From contig CAJXXR010000014.1 of NCBI GenBank assembly GCA_913063375.1, positions 1 to 64,000 of the forward strand: a DNA stretch of 64,000 nt, in the 5' to 3' direction. Position 1 is the first letter of the stretch. Each line of letters starts with the position of its first letter. A program made the position numbers and the translations under genes. The notes under the pieces are model-generated. The model searched no databases. It saw only the letters and a program-made list of their open reading frames with translations, and was not told the origin of the DNA. Positions 1 through 10,548 of the stretch are shown piece by piece. The DNA is from an uncultured Flavobacteriales bacterium (GTDB lineage: Bacteria > Bacteroidota > Bacteroidia > Flavobacteriales > CAJXXR01).

Positions 1-534
1 CGTTCTTTTGAAAAAAGAAACTTCCCTCCAGGACAACATGGTAATTCGAAAAGAAGAAAAAAGAAGTCTGAATATGCTACTCAGTTAAATGAGAAGCAAA
101 AGGCAAAGTATACATACGGTATCTTAGAGAAACAATTTTCTAACTTGTTTAAAAAAGCTTCACGTAGTGAAGGGATTACAGGTGAGATCTTGTTACAATT
201 GTGTGAATCACGATTGGATAATGTTGTTTACAGACTAGGTTTGGCTAACTCTAGAAGAGGAGCGAGACAATTAGTTGGACACAGACACATTACTGTAAAC
301 GGTTCTGTTGTAAACATTCCATCATACAGATTAAAAGCTGGTGATATTATCGCAGTACGTGAGCGTTCTAAATCTTTAGAAGTAATTGCTGAAGCTTTAA
401 CGAACAAATCATCGTACGAGTGGTTAGAATGGAATGGTTCTGATAAGTCTGGAAAATTCATTGCTGTTCCTGAAAGAACGCAGATTCCAGAAAATATCAA
501 AGAACAACTGATCGTAGAATTGTACTCTAAGTAA
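1..534 (+). CDS. rpsD: 30S ribosomal protein S4 (5' end missing)
   Basis: S4 is a primary 16S rRNA-binding protein of the small subunit and, in many bacteria, a translational regulator of its own operon. The reading frame is open from base 1, so the start lies left of the window; 177 codons plus stop remain of a protein usually about 200 residues long. The fragment begins in the conserved FPPGQHG region and continues into [10 protein letters not shown]; the S4 RNA-binding fold follows ([12 protein letters not shown] through [17 protein letters not shown]). The gene is followed after 28 bp by rpoA and then rplQ, the standard end of the alpha operon. Identity is certain; only the start is unseen. 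Confidence 0.97.
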   Translation, partial: RSFEKRNFPPGQHGNSKRRKKKSEYATQLNEKQKAKYTYGILEKQFSNLFKKASRSEGITGEILLQLCESRLDNVVYRLGLANSRRGARQLVGHRHITVNGSVVNIPSYRLKAGDIIAVRERSKSLEVIAEALTNKSSYEWLEWNGSDKSGKFIAVPERTQIPENIKEQLIVELYSK

Positions 535-562
535 TCAAATATTTTCCTTTAAACACGAAATT

Positions 563-1555
563 ATGGCTATACTAAATTTCCAAAAGCCGGATAAAGTCTA
601 CTTGGTGAGTTCAACTGATACCGTTGGACAGTTTGAGTTCAGACCATTGGAACCCGGTTATGGTTTAACTGTGGGAAATGCACTGAGAAGAGTTTTACTT
701 TCTTCTCTAGAGGGGTTTGCCATTTCTTCTATCAAAATTGAGGGAGTAGAACATGAATTCAGTACTATTGAAGGAGTTGTTGAGGATGTAACTGAGATGA
801 TATTGAATATCAAAAAAGTTCGTTTCAAACAACTTGTTGAAGATACTGATGAAGAAACCGCACATATCTCAACTTCTGCTAAGGACAAGCTTACAGCTGG
901 TGATCTAGGGAAATTTATTTCTGGATTTGAAGTTCTTAACCCAGAGTTGGTTATCTGTAACATGAATTCTAAGGTTGACTTAGACATGACCATATCTATT
1001 AATAAAGGTCGTGGATTCGTTACATCTGAGGAAAACATTGTTGGCGAAGTACCATTTGGAACTATCGTTACGGATTCGATCTATACTCCTATCAAGAATG
1101 TTAAATATTCGATAGAAAATTTCCGTGTTGGGCAAAAGACTGATTACGAGAAACTGATTCTAGAAATCACAACAGACGGATCGATTCATCCTAAAGACGC
1201 TTTAACTGAAGCTGCTAAAATTTTGATTCACCACTTTATGTTGTTCTCTGATGAACGTATTACCTTGGAAGAGGCTGATGGCGTTGCTTCAGATGAATAC
1301 GATGAGGAATCATTACATATGCGTCAGTTGTTAAAGACGAAACTTACGGATATGGATCTTTCTGTTAGAGCATTAAATTGCTTGAAAGCTGCTGAAGTTG
1401 AAACATTAGGTGACTTAGTAACATTTGCTAAGGGTGACTTGATGAAATTTAGAAACTTCGGTAAAAAATCTTTAGCCGAACTAGACGAATTTGTTGAAGC
1501 AAAGGGTCTAGAATTCGGAATGGATATCTCTAAGTATAAATTAGACAAGGATTAA
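563..1555 (+). CDS. rpoA: RNA polymerase subunit alpha
   Basis: This is the alpha subunit, which dimerises to nucleate assembly of RNA polymerase and contacts upstream DNA and activators. The 330 residues match the normal family length. The N-terminal assembly domain spans about residues 1-235 ([23 protein letters not shown] is the classic signature at 29-51). A short acidic linker (DEYDEESLH) leads to the C-terminal domain from about 250 ([20 protein letters not shown], then [14 protein letters not shown]). The gene lies between rpsD and rplQ, with only 4 bp before rplQ, so it belongs to the same transcript. Nothing unusual is visible. Confidence 0.99.
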   Translation: MAILNFQKPDKVYLVSSTDTVGQFEFRPLEPGYGLTVGNALRRVLLSSLEGFAISSIKIEGVEHEFSTIEGVVEDVTEMILNIKKVRFKQLVEDTDEETAHISTSAKDKLTAGDLGKFISGFEVLNPELVICNMNSKVDLDMTISINKGRGFVTSEENIVGEVPFGTIVTDSIYTPIKNVKYSIENFRVGQKTDYEKLILEITTDGSIHPKDALTEAAKILIHHFMLFSDERITLEEADGVASDEYDEESLHMRQLLKTKLTDMDLSVRALNCLKAAEVETLGDLVTFAKGDLMKFRNFGKKSLAELDEFVEAKGLEFGMDISKYKLDKD

Positions 1556-1559
1556 GGCC

Positions 1560-2075
1560 ATGAGACACGGTAAGAAATTTAATCACTTGGGTAGAACTGC
1601 AGCTCATAGAAAAGCTATGTTAGCTAATATGGCTTGCTCATTGATCGAACATAAACGTATCAATACTACTGTTGCGAAAGCGAAAGCTTTAAAGAAGTAT
1701 GTTGAACCATTGATTACTAAAGCTAAAACAGATACTACTCATTCAAGAAGAGTTGTTTTTAGCTACCTTAAACAAAAAGAGACGATAAAGTCTCTCTTCG
1801 GTGAGGTTTCAGTAAAAATTGGGGATCGTCCTGGAGGATACACACGTATCATCCGTACTGGTAACAGACAAGGTGATAACGCTGAAATGTGTATGATAGA
1901 GTTGGTTGATTACAACGAAATCTACAACGTTGAAGAAGCGGCAAGCACTAGTAAGTCTACTCGTAGATCAAGAAAAAAAGCAGACACTGTAACAGCTGAT
2001 ACAACTGCTCCGGCAGCTGAATCAAATGATGCTACAACTGAAAGCAAAGAGTCAAATGAAGATGCTGATGCATAA
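1560..2075 (+). CDS. rplQ: 50S ribosomal protein L17 with low-complexity tail
   Basis: L17 is a large-subunit ribosomal protein near the exit tunnel. The core (about residues 1-125) carries the signature [21 protein letters not shown] and ends near [11 protein letters not shown]. The remaining 45 or so residues are a tail rich in Ser, Thr, Lys, Ala and acidic residues (RRSRKK, then [11 protein letters not shown]), so the protein is 171 residues rather than the usual 116-130. C-terminal tails of this sort are common in L17 from Bacteroidota and are probably disordered. The gene ends the alpha operon and is followed by a strong hairpin terminator. Confidence 0.98.
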   Translation: MRHGKKFNHLGRTAAHRKAMLANMACSLIEHKRINTTVAKAKALKKYVEPLITKAKTDTTHSRRVVFSYLKQKETIKSLFGEVSVKIGDRPGGYTRIIRTGNRQGDNAEMCMIELVDYNEIYNVEEAASTSKSTRRSRKKADTVTADTTAPAAESNDATTESKESNEDADA

Positions 2076-2105
2076 TATGTATCGGTTATCTAATGACTAG
2101 ATTTT

Positions 2106-2139
2106 AAAAGGATAAAGCCTATGGCTTTATCCTTTTTTT
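2106..2139 (+). terminator. Terminator of the rpsD-rpoA-rplQ operon
   Basis: A 14-bp stem (AAAAGGATAAAGCC with GGCTTTATCCTTTT) has a 3-base loop and ends in a run of T. It stands 30 bp after rplQ. Confidence 0.9.
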
Positions 2140-2212
2140 ATGTACCACAATTTCCTTTTTTCATTGAAGGATAAAAAAAATTGTGTGGTGCAATTCGGAA
2201 GAATAAATTTAT

Positions 2213-2220
2213 TAATTTTG
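2213..2220 (+). promoter_or_regulatory. Candidate -7 box for carA-eno-gltA
   Basis: TAATTTTG fits the Bacteroidota -7 form TAnnTTTG and lies 46 bp before the carA start, just after the alpha-operon terminator. I see no clear -33 TTG at the expected distance. Confidence 0.5.
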
Positions 2221-2266
2221 TACTCCGAATTATTTAGGAAGGTTTAGTAAAGAAGAATTATTATTC

Positions 2267-3370
2267 ATGAAGTACCAGGCGAAAAGAGATGCAATTGTTC
2301 TGCTAAAGGATGGAACTGTTTTTTATGGAAAAGCAGGGGGAGCTATTGGAACAGCAACAGGCGAAATATGTTATAATACTGGGATGACCGGTTATCAGGA
2401 AGTTTTTACTGATCCTTCATATTTCGGTCAAATGATGGTTTTGACCAATGCCCATATTGGAAATTATGGTGTGCAGAACCAAGAAACGGAATCTGACTCC
2501 GTTAAAATTTCTGGTTTTATCTGTAGAGATTTGAATGATCATCATTCAAGACCACAAGCTGATGGTTCTCTTCAAGAGTACTTTGAAAAAGAAAAAATTG
2601 TTGCTGTTACAAATATTGATACGCGTGCTCTAGTTAGGCATGTTCGTGACAATGGAGCAATGAATGCTATTATCTCAACGGAAACTACGGATGTAGACAA
2701 GTTGAAGGCCATATTAGATGAAGTTCCAACAATGGAAGGTCTTGAACTTTCTTCTCATGTCTCAACAAAAGAATCATATTTTGTTGGTGATGAAAATGCA
2801 GCAGTAAAAGTTGCAGTTTTAGATCTTGGTGTAAAAAGAAACATCTTGGAATGTCTTTCGCTTAGAGGATGTTATCTTAAAGTATTCCCTCATGATACTA
2901 GTTTATCAGAAATGGAGGAATGGAACCCAACTGGATATTTCCTTTCTAATGGACCTGGAGATCCAGGTGTTATGACGAATGTCATTGCAGAGGTTGAGAA
3001 AATTTTGAACCTTGACAAACCTGTTTTTGGAATCTGTCTAGGGCATCAAATGATGGCTTTGGCAAGTGGTTTGAAAACCTATAAAATGCATAATGGTCAC
3101 CGTGGGATTAACCATGGAGTATTGAATTTGGACTCTAATCGTGCTGAAGTAACTTCACAAAATCATGGTTTTGCTGTGTCTATGGAAGGTCTTGAGGATT
3201 CTGAAAACCTTGTGTTAACGCATAAAAACTTGAATGATGATACTGTTGAAGGTTTCAGAATAAATGGAAAGGACTGTTTTTCTGTTCAATTCCATCCTGA
3301 ATCTTCTCCTGGACCACATGATTCAAGATACTTATTCGATCAATTTTTGACCTTATTACAAAATAAATAA
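2267..3370 (+). CDS. carA: Carbamoyl-phosphate synthase small subunit (glutaminase)
   Basis: CarA hydrolyses glutamine and passes ammonia to CarB for carbamoyl phosphate, the precursor of pyrimidines and arginine. The 367 residues have the CarA-specific N-terminal domain (DGTVFYGKAGG, TGEICYNTGMTGYQEV) and a class I amidotransferase domain. The nucleophile is Cys257 in FGICLGHQ, and the His-Glu pair is His343 and Glu345 in FHPES. The oxyanion-strand sequence SNGPGDPG is also present. carB is not adjacent and not in the window. The stop is only 3 bp before eno, so carA, eno and gltA probably form one transcript. Confidence 0.97.
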   Translation: MKYQAKRDAIVLLKDGTVFYGKAGGAIGTATGEICYNTGMTGYQEVFTDPSYFGQMMVLTNAHIGNYGVQNQETESDSVKISGFICRDLNDHHSRPQADGSLQEYFEKEKIVAVTNIDTRALVRHVRDNGAMNAIISTETTDVDKLKAILDEVPTMEGLELSSHVSTKESYFVGDENAAVKVAVLDLGVKRNILECLSLRGCYLKVFPHDTSLSEMEEWNPTGYFLSNGPGDPGVMTNVIAEVEKILNLDKPVFGICLGHQMMALASGLKTYKMHNGHRGINHGVLNLDSNRAEVTSQNHGFAVSMEGLEDSENLVLTHKNLNDDTVEGFRINGKDCFSVQFHPESSPGPHDSRYLFDQFLTLLQNK

Positions 3371-4660
<1,290 letters not shown>

Positions 4661-4679
4661 CCCCAAAACCTTTGAACCA

Positions 4680-5984
4680 ATGGATCGATTAAAAGAGAAG
4701 TTTGCGGCGAAAATTCAACCCGCAATTGATGAAAGAAGAGCATTATTAAGTGATCACGGTGATGAAGTAGTAGGGGAGATCAAGGTAAGCCAACTTTATG
4801 GTGGAATGCGTGGAATGTTGAGCATGGTTTGTGAGACATCTAAGCTAGATCCAGAAGAGGGAATTCGTTTCCGTGGGTATTCTATTCCTGAGCTTCAAGA
4901 GAAGTTGCCACATTATCCAGAAGGGGCAGAACCTTTACCAGAGGGTATTTTTTACCTAATGTTGATGGGGGAATTACCAACGGAAGATGATGTAAGACGT
5001 GTTAGTAACAACTGGGCTAGAAGAGCTATTGTTCCTCCACATGTTTTTAAAGTAATTGATGCTTTACCAGAAAATACACATCCAATGACTCAATTCTCTG
5101 CTGCAATTACAGCCATGAGAACTGAATCCGAATTTGTTAAAGCGTACCGTAAAGGTATGACTAAGCAAGAGTATTGGGAGCCAACTTACGAGGACGCAAT
5201 GAACCTTATTGCTCGTCTTCCAAGAGTAGCTGCATATATTTACCGTAGAACGTATCACAATAACGATCACATTGAACCGGATCCAAAATTGGATTGGTCT
5301 GGAAACTTTGCACATATGCTAGGTTTCGACAATGATGAGTTTAGAGAGTTGATGAGACTGTATATGACAATCCATTCAGATCATGAAGGTGGGAATGTAT
5401 CAGCGCACGCAACGCATCTTGTAAGTTCAGCTTTAACTGACCCATATTTGTCTTTTGCTGCAGGTATGAATGGTTTGGCAGGTCCCTTGCATGGATTGGC
5501 AAACCAAGAGGTAGTAAGATGGTTGCTTGGTATGAAGGATGAATTAGGTGGAGGAACTCCATCTAAGGATCAAATTGCTGAGTATTGTAAGACTACACTA
5601 AAAGCTGGTAAAGTAATACCAGGATTTGGACATGCAGTATTGAGAAAAACAGATCCCCGTTATACAGCTCAAAGAGAATTTGCACAAAAACACATGCCTG
5701 AAAATGATTTATTCAAAATCGTTTCTCGCGTTTATGAAGTAGTTCCTGGAATTTTGACTGCTACAGGTAAGGTGAAAAATCCATGGCCAAACGTAGATGC
5801 TCATTCAGGTGTATTGTTGATGAATTACGGTTTAGTTGAATATGACTTTTATACTGTATTATTTGGTGTTTCTAGAGCACTAGGAGTACTTACTAATATT
5901 GTATGGGATAGAGCCACAGGTGGACCAATCGAAAGACCTGGTTCTACTACAACTGAATTGTTGAAAGAAAGATTCAATAAATAG
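4680..5984 (+). CDS. gltA: Citrate synthase, eukaryote-like (mitochondrial) type
   Basis: This enzyme condenses acetyl-CoA with oxaloacetate to citrate. I place the start at 4680 ([13 protein letters not shown]), giving 434 residues; the longer frame from 4602 would overlap eno by 59 bp. The sequence follows the mitochondrial type rather than the short GltA/CitZ type: [26 protein letters not shown] and [13 protein letters not shown]. The catalytic residues align as His271 (GPLHGLAN), His318 (GFGHAVL) and Asp373 (NVDAHSG), very near pig-heart numbering of 274, 320 and 375. It ends the carA-eno-gltA unit at a palindromic terminator. Confidence 0.96.
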   Translation: MDRLKEKFAAKIQPAIDERRALLSDHGDEVVGEIKVSQLYGGMRGMLSMVCETSKLDPEEGIRFRGYSIPELQEKLPHYPEGAEPLPEGIFYLMLMGELPTEDDVRRVSNNWARRAIVPPHVFKVIDALPENTHPMTQFSAAITAMRTESEFVKAYRKGMTKQEYWEPTYEDAMNLIARLPRVAAYIYRRTYHNNDHIEPDPKLDWSGNFAHMLGFDNDEFRELMRLYMTIHSDHEGGNVSAHATHLVSSALTDPYLSFAAGMNGLAGPLHGLANQEVVRWLLGMKDELGGGTPSKDQIAEYCKTTLKAGKVIPGFGHAVLRKTDPRYTAQREFAQKHMPENDLFKIVSRVYEVVPGILTATGKVKNPWPNVDAHSGVLLMNYGLVEYDFYTVLFGVSRALGVLTNIVWDRATGGPIERPGSTTTELLKERFNK

Positions 5985-6002
5985 ATCTATATATTATTAT
6001 AA

Positions 6003-6040
6003 AAAAAAGCCATTCCGAATATTCGGAATGGCTTTTTTTT
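6003..6040. terminator. Palindromic bidirectional terminator between gltA and redoxin gene
   Basis: A 38-bp perfect palindrome (AAAAAAAGCCATTCCGAAT and its complement) lies between convergent genes. It has an A run on the left and a T run on the right, so it can end transcripts from both sides. Confidence 0.92.
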
Positions 6041-6060
6041 ATGTGCATTGGATAATAGGT

Positions 6061-6711
6061 TTAATTGATGCTTACTCTTTTAATAGAGCAACCTAGGTTT
6101 TTTGTTTTTGGGACTGTGATAGGAATGCCTTTTGCTCCTTCACTTATGGCATCTAAAATATAAGTCTCTTTTACTTTATTAGAATTATCGACATTGTCAT
6201 CTATGGAACCAACATAAACAAGTTCCATTTTTTTGTTTAGTAGGAATACATCGGGAGTTGTTTTCGCACCAAATGCATTCGCTAATTGTGAATCGGTATC
6301 AATTAAATAGGGCATAGAATAATTGTTTTCTGTTGCCTGTTGTCTTAACTTTTCTAGCGATTCTTCACCATCTCGATCTCCTTCACTAGAATTTATCAAT
6401 ACCATTCCGTATTTATTTTTTTTCGCAGCTTGGTATACTTCTTCATATCGACCTTGCCATCCTTCTATAAATCCAGTAGAAGTTCCTGATACACATGGGC
6501 AACTATGAGCACTAAAGATTACCAATAATCCATTTTTCCGCTTCAATTTATCCAACGAATACTCTTTCCCATTCAATACATCCTTCATTTTTAATTTTGT
6601 TAAAGGGGCCTTTTCTTTTAATTGAAGTCGGGGATATTTAGAAGAAGTAAATGCCAAAAGGGAACCACAAATGATTACCAGGGTAGAAAGGGATAATAAT
6701 AATTTTCTCAT
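6061..6711 (-). CDS. Secreted peroxiredoxin-like/redoxin protein, CxC variant
   Basis: This is an exported thioredoxin-fold protein of the peroxiredoxin-like (PRX-like 1) kind, 216 residues, with an N-terminal hydrophobic signal segment (residues 4-21). The fold is indicated by LLVIFSAHSCPC at the redox site, MVLINSSEGDRDGEES and the cis-Pro region GAKTTPDVFLL. The active site reads SAHSCPCV: the first Cys of the partner protein's CNTC motif is replaced by Ala, and a new Cys73 stands two places after Cys71. A late Cys in KNLGCSIKR is shared by both paralogs. It is a tandem duplicate of the upstream gene at 6796. Its substrate is unknown. Confidence 0.82.
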   Translation of the reverse strand: MRKLLLSLSTLVIICGSLLAFTSSKYPRLQLKEKAPLTKLKMKDVLNGKEYSLDKLKRKNGLLVIFSAHSCPCVSGTSTGFIEGWQGRYEEVYQAAKKNKYGMVLINSSEGDRDGEESLEKLRQQATENNYSMPYLIDTDSQLANAFGAKTTPDVFLLNKKMELVYVGSIDDNVDNSNKVKETYILDAISEGAKGIPITVPKTKNLGCSIKRVSIN

Positions 6712-6733
6712 GATTAATTAGTGCTAGTATCTG

Positions 6734-6774
6734 TAAAAAAAATAGAGTGTTCTAAATAGTTTAAAACACTCTAT
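6734..6774 (-). terminator. Terminator after the second redoxin gene
   Basis: A 10-bp stem (ATAGAGTGTT with AACACTCTAT) has a 13-base loop and, read on the minus strand, ends in a run of about eight T. It separates the two tandem redoxin genes, so they are probably transcribed separately or with attenuation. Confidence 0.8.
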
Positions 6775-6795
6775 GAATAATAAGAAGTTATAAAA

Positions 6796-7431
6796 TTAGT
6801 TTTGCGCTTTTCTTTTGATGCTACAACCTAAGTTCTTTGTTTTTTTGATGCGAACTTCACCGTACTTATAGGCTTGTTCCATTGCATTATTTAAATAATC
6901 TACCTTTACCAATGCATGGTTGTCAACATTGTCATCAATTGATCCAGTATAAATCAATTTCATATCTGCATCAAACATAAATACATCTGGAGTTGTATTG
7001 GCTCCAAATGCATTCGCCAATTTTGAATCAGTATCCATTAGATATTCCATGGTGTACTCATTGGTTTGTGCATGTTCAACCATTGCCGTATAGGAATCTT
7101 CATTACTACGTTTTGCCTCATTGGAATTTATAAGAACAAATCCATATCCAAGCGCTTCAGCAGTAGCCTTCTGTCTGTTATATCTTCCTTGCCAACCTTC
7201 TTTTGTTTCTGTTCCAACTACAAAAGGGCAAGTGTTACAACTAAAAATGACAACCAAACCACTCTTTCCTTTGAGAGCATCTAGGTTATAATCATTACCG
7301 TCAACACCCTTCATAACAAGATCTGTAGCAGGAGCAGTTTGACCAATCTCTAAACGTGGATAATTTTTAAAAGCTAAAAAAGACAAGCTAACTAGAGCTA
7401 GTGCTAAAAATGAGAATAGTACTTTTTTCAT
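6796..7431 (-). CDS. Secreted peroxiredoxin-like/redoxin protein, CxxC form
   Basis: This is a 211-residue exported thioredoxin-fold protein, with a signal segment (MKKVLFSFLALALVSLSFLA) and the redox motif Cys65-Asn-Thr-Cys68 in VVIFSCNTCPFV. FVLINSNEAKRSNEDS and the cis-Pro segment GANTTPDVFMFD complete the PRX-like 1 pattern, and the C-terminal KNLGCSIKR adds a third Cys. It is about half identical by eye to its downstream neighbour, including YTGSIDDNVDN. It probably works as a thiol-disulfide oxidoreductase or peroxidase in the periplasm. The electron donor and target are unknown. Confidence 0.85.
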   Translation of the reverse strand: MKKVLFSFLALALVSLSFLAFKNYPRLEIGQTAPATDLVMKGVDGNDYNLDALKGKSGLVVIFSCNTCPFVVGTETKEGWQGRYNRQKATAEALGYGFVLINSNEAKRSNEDSYTAMVEHAQTNEYTMEYLMDTDSKLANAFGANTTPDVFMFDADMKLIYTGSIDDNVDNHALVKVDYLNNAMEQAYKYGEVRIKKTKNLGCSIKRKAQN

Positions 7432-7476
7432 GATAGAAATGTTTATTTTGAATCAAAGTTAACAATAATGTGTTTA

Positions 7477-7515
7477 AAAAAAAACCATCCTGTCTTATTC
7501 AGGATGGTTTTTTTT
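7477..7515 (-). terminator. Terminator after the T9SS cargo gene at 7555
   Basis: The stem AAAACCATCCT with AGGATGGTTTT has a 9-base loop and is flanked by A and T runs. On the minus strand it follows the gene ending at 7555. Confidence 0.85.
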
Positions 7516-7554
7516 ACTGTTTTTGTTAAAATACTTTACTATATATGAATCAAA

Positions 7555-9120
7555 TTATTTATTTGAAACCAGTTTGAAACTTTGAATGGTGCCTTCTTTT
7601 TCACAAATCAAGACATAAGTTCCATTAGTAAGTGTACTACTATCAATGATTAATTCATTGTCTAATTTGTCACTTATTTGGTTCAGATTGATTGACCTTC
7701 CAGTCATGTCAATCAATTGGAATGTATAATTCTTTAAATTATCTGTACTTAGACTGTATATTCCATCGTTATTATTCCAAACCAACTCTTCTTGTTCTAG
7801 TAAACCTTCTCTTTTAGGGCTAGCAGTACTATTAATAAACTTGCGATATATCGCTAAGGTTGATTGATTATAATATAAAAATGCGTTCTTATCAAGGTTC
7901 GATGCACCACCTACATTATCTCTAGTTTCTGCAATAGATGAATTTCCAAATCCAGATACCCCAAAAGTTTGGACATTATTGACTTCGAAGAGTCTTCCAT
8001 CTGAAAACATATTAACCATTTTTGAGATACCGGCATCCCATTTGAATTCTGCCAGTAAGACATCTTTTTTAGGAGATGAATTCTGAGGAACCCAAAAACT
8101 TCCTGATGAATAATCAGCAGCCCAAAGAAATTTTACTCTATCTGAGTTATATGCCACTGTAGGATACATACACCAAGCTTTTGATGAACCAGTAGAAACT
8201 TCGTAAAGGTTTGAATATACTCCGTTTTTCAGGGATGCTCCGACAATACCATATATTGGAGGTGAAGGTTTACTTATTCTCGCAGTGACTGTATAGTCTT
8301 CTGCTGTGAAATTACCTGATGCTAAATTATGTGGTGTTGCAATTCTCGGGAATTCAAATTCAAATCCACTAGGTGCTACATATGTTTGGGGAAGATCCTG
8401 AGGTGCATTTCCTGCGACAAGATCTGATATGAGTTCTTCATAGACTTCCATGTTTCCGGTGGTTGCCTCCACTGTTGAAAGTATATACTTATCCGAGCCA
8501 GTACATAATGCAACATCAGGATAATAAGACACTGGAGTGTAAGACATAGTCGTACCAATTGATGAGACTGGGCCAAGAATAGGAGATCCTATTCCTATGA
8601 AAAATGATCTAGCTTTTAATACATGAGATTCAGTCCATGTTATGACACCTCTTCCATTGCCACTAGCATCAAAGGTATAATCTATATTGGCGTATTCCTC
8701 TGATGAATTAATATTAACTTGAACGGGTACACCACTTATTGCATATCCTCCAGCTCCGTAAGTGTATTGTGAAAGGTAAATTGTATTTCCTAAACTATGA
8801 GAAACAAAAAAATTATTAATGGATTCTGAAAATTCAATATCAGGATCAGTTCCCGCTGAAATCGCTCCCGAATATGAAAGCATTGATCCTGTGTAATCCT
8901 TAATGTCTAGTCTGATAGCTCCTCCATCGTCCCAAACACTTGCTACGACTTGAGAATTTCCACTATTTGGTGAAATAGCCACTCCGGTATTTTTTATTCC
9001 ATTGGAGTTTGGGCCAATATAATCATCAGGAAGTACTGAATTAATAATAGGTTGAGCTACTGCTGATAACATTGAAAATCCCAAGATTCCCAACATTAGT
9101 GGTAAAATGTTCTTTTTCAT
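7555..9120 (-). CDS. Secreted protein with T9SS type A sorting tail, function unknown
   Basis: The protein has 521 residues with a clear signal peptide (MKKNILPLMLGILGFSMLSAVAQ). The last 75 or so residues form a type A T9SS C-terminal domain, recognised by the pattern YTFQLIDMTGRSIN, then LTNGTYVLICEKEGTIQSFKLV. The central 400 residues contain repeated short beta-strand segments with Trp and Gly (VVASVWDDGG, ITWTESHV, FLWAADYSSGSFW) that suggest a beta-propeller-like surface domain, but I do not recognise a family. It is likely exported across the outer membrane and anchored on or released from the surface. It stands alone between two terminators. Confidence 0.75.
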   Translation of the reverse strand: MKKNILPLMLGILGFSMLSAVAQPIINSVLPDDYIGPNSNGIKNTGVAISPNSGNSQVVASVWDDGGAIRLDIKDYTGSMLSYSGAISAGTDPDIEFSESINNFFVSHSLGNTIYLSQYTYGAGGYAISGVPVQVNINSSEEYANIDYTFDASGNGRGVITWTESHVLKARSFFIGIGSPILGPVSSIGTTMSYTPVSYYPDVALCTGSDKYILSTVEATTGNMEVYEELISDLVAGNAPQDLPQTYVAPSGFEFEFPRIATPHNLASGNFTAEDYTVTARISKPSPPIYGIVGASLKNGVYSNLYEVSTGSSKAWCMYPTVAYNSDRVKFLWAADYSSGSFWVPQNSSPKKDVLLAEFKWDAGISKMVNMFSDGRLFEVNNVQTFGVSGFGNSSIAETRDNVGGASNLDKNAFLYYNQSTLAIYRKFINSTASPKREGLLEQEELVWNNNDGIYSLSTDNLKNYTFQLIDMTGRSINLNQISDKLDNELIIDSSTLTNGTYVLICEKEGTIQSFKLVSNK

Positions 9121-9350
9121 TGAATGAAATTAATTTGGTTAAAATATAGTATCAAACAAATAATGTATTTAATTGACAATACGCGTCAAAATTCAAAGAT
9201 TGGATTAATCTAAAATTGATGAAATTATGATTATCAATAAATGTATTATTAGCTTAATTTGAAATAAATGTATCGAAAAATTAAACAAGAGTAGGGTCAA
9301 TTTGTTGAATTATTGATGTTAATTTTTGTTATAGTATTTTTTAATTCCAA

Positions 9351-9390
9351 AAAAAAAAGGCATCCAATGTGAATTGGATGCCTTTTTACT
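9351..9390 (-). terminator. Terminator after mdh
   Basis: The stem AAAAAGGCATCCAAT with ATTGGATGCCTTTTT and a 4-base loop lies 15 bp past the mdh stop on the minus strand, and ends in a long T run when read on that strand. Confidence 0.9.
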
Positions 9391-9404
9391 ATTGATAAAT
9401 AATA

Positions 9405-10340
9405 TTATGCAATTACTTCATTCAAAGCATTGTTCATAGCTCTAACTGCTTCAGCACTTTTTTCAAATAATACTTTTTCAGCATCATTTAATTGTACATC
9501 AACGATCTCTTCAACTCCATTTTTACCGATGATACAAGGAACACCAATACAAATATCATTTTGTCCGTATTCACCATCAAGCATAACAGAACAAGGAATC
9601 ATCTTCTTTTGGTCGTTTACTATGCTATCTACAAGATAAGCAACTGCTGCACCTGGAGCATACCAAGCAGAAGTACCTAACATTCCAGTTAGTGTTTTAC
9701 CACCTACCATTGTTGCTGCAGAAACCTCTTCCAATTTTTCAGTTGAAAGGTATTGAGAAACTGGCACACCGTTGTGAGAAGCCAATCTTGTCAATGGAAT
9801 CATAGTTGTATCACCATGACCACCGATAACCATACCATGAATATCGTTAGCTGGCTTGTCTATTGCTAAAGAAAGATACGTTTTGAATCTAGAGCTATCT
9901 AGTGCACCACCCATACCTATAATTCTGTTCTTTGGAAGACCAGTAGATTTAAGTGCTAAATATGTCATCGTATCCATTGGGTTTGATACTACTACTATTA
10001 TAGCGTTTGGAGAATGTACCAATACATTTTCTGAAACTGTTTTTACGATCCCTGCATTGATGCCAATCAATTCTTCACGAGTCATACCTGGTTTTCTAGG
10101 AATACCTGAAGTAATAACAACCACTTCACTTCCTGCTGTTCTAGCATAGTCGTTTGTGCATCCTACAATCTTAGTATTGAAACCTAAAGTAGTAGCACAT
10201 TGCATCATATCTAATGCTTTTCCTTCAGCATAGTTTTCCTTGATGTCCAACAATACAACTTCACTTGCAATTCTTCTTTGAGCAATTGCATTCGCACAAG
10301 TGGCACCTACATTTCCAGCACCGATTACCGTTATTTTCAT
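9405..10340 (-). CDS. mdh: Malate dehydrogenase, LDH-like type
   Basis: This NAD-dependent enzyme interconverts malate and oxaloacetate in the TCA cycle. The 311 residues contain the dinucleotide-binding GAGNVG at 7-12, Asp32 at the end of strand 2 (expected for NAD), the substrate-binding Arg82 and Arg88 in PRKPGMTRE, VVSNPMDTMTY and the catalytic His175 in GGHGDTTMIP. The length and the GGALDSSRF motif place it in the LDH-like MDH group usual in Bacteroidota and green sulfur bacteria. It is monocistronic, with a promoter box upstream and a terminator downstream. It supplies the oxaloacetate used by the citrate synthase encoded 4 kb away. Confidence 0.97.
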   Translation of the reverse strand: MKITVIGAGNVGATCANAIAQRRIASEVVLLDIKENYAEGKALDMMQCATTLGFNTKIVGCTNDYARTAGSEVVVITSGIPRKPGMTREELIGINAGIVKTVSENVLVHSPNAIIVVVSNPMDTMTYLALKSTGLPKNRIIGMGGALDSSRFKTYLSLAIDKPANDIHGMVIGGHGDTTMIPLTRLASHNGVPVSQYLSTEKLEEVSAATMVGGKTLTGMLGTSAWYAPGAAVAYLVDSIVNDQKKMIPCSVMLDGEYGQNDICIGVPCIIGKNGVEEIVDVQLNDAEKVLFEKSAEAVRAMNNALNEVIA

Positions 10341-10373
10341 GATAAGGTTTTATTTGTAAATTCAGTAAGAACA

Positions 10374-10381
10374 CAAAATTA
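10374..10381 (-). promoter_or_regulatory. Candidate -7 box for mdh
   Basis: TAATTTTG on the minus strand fits TAnnTTTG and lies 34 bp before the mdh start. I see no convincing -33 box. Confidence 0.5.
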
Positions 10382-10479
10382 ACTAAAAGCGGTTGAACAG
10401 GAGGGGTATTTTCCGAAAATTATGATATTCTATTGAGTGTGTTATTTTTAAAAAATTAATGATATTCGGGATATTTTGT

Positions 10480-10487
10480 TAAATTTG
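10480..10487 (+). promoter_or_regulatory. Candidate -7 box for the gliding-type protein gene
   Basis: TAAATTTG fits TAnnTTTG and lies 61 bp before the start at 10549. It also lies upstream of the alternative start at 10519. Confidence 0.45.
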
Positions 10488-10548
10488 TCAATAAGTGTAA
10501 TTATCTATTAGTAACCCATTGGTAATTAACCATTTTAAAAATCTCTCT

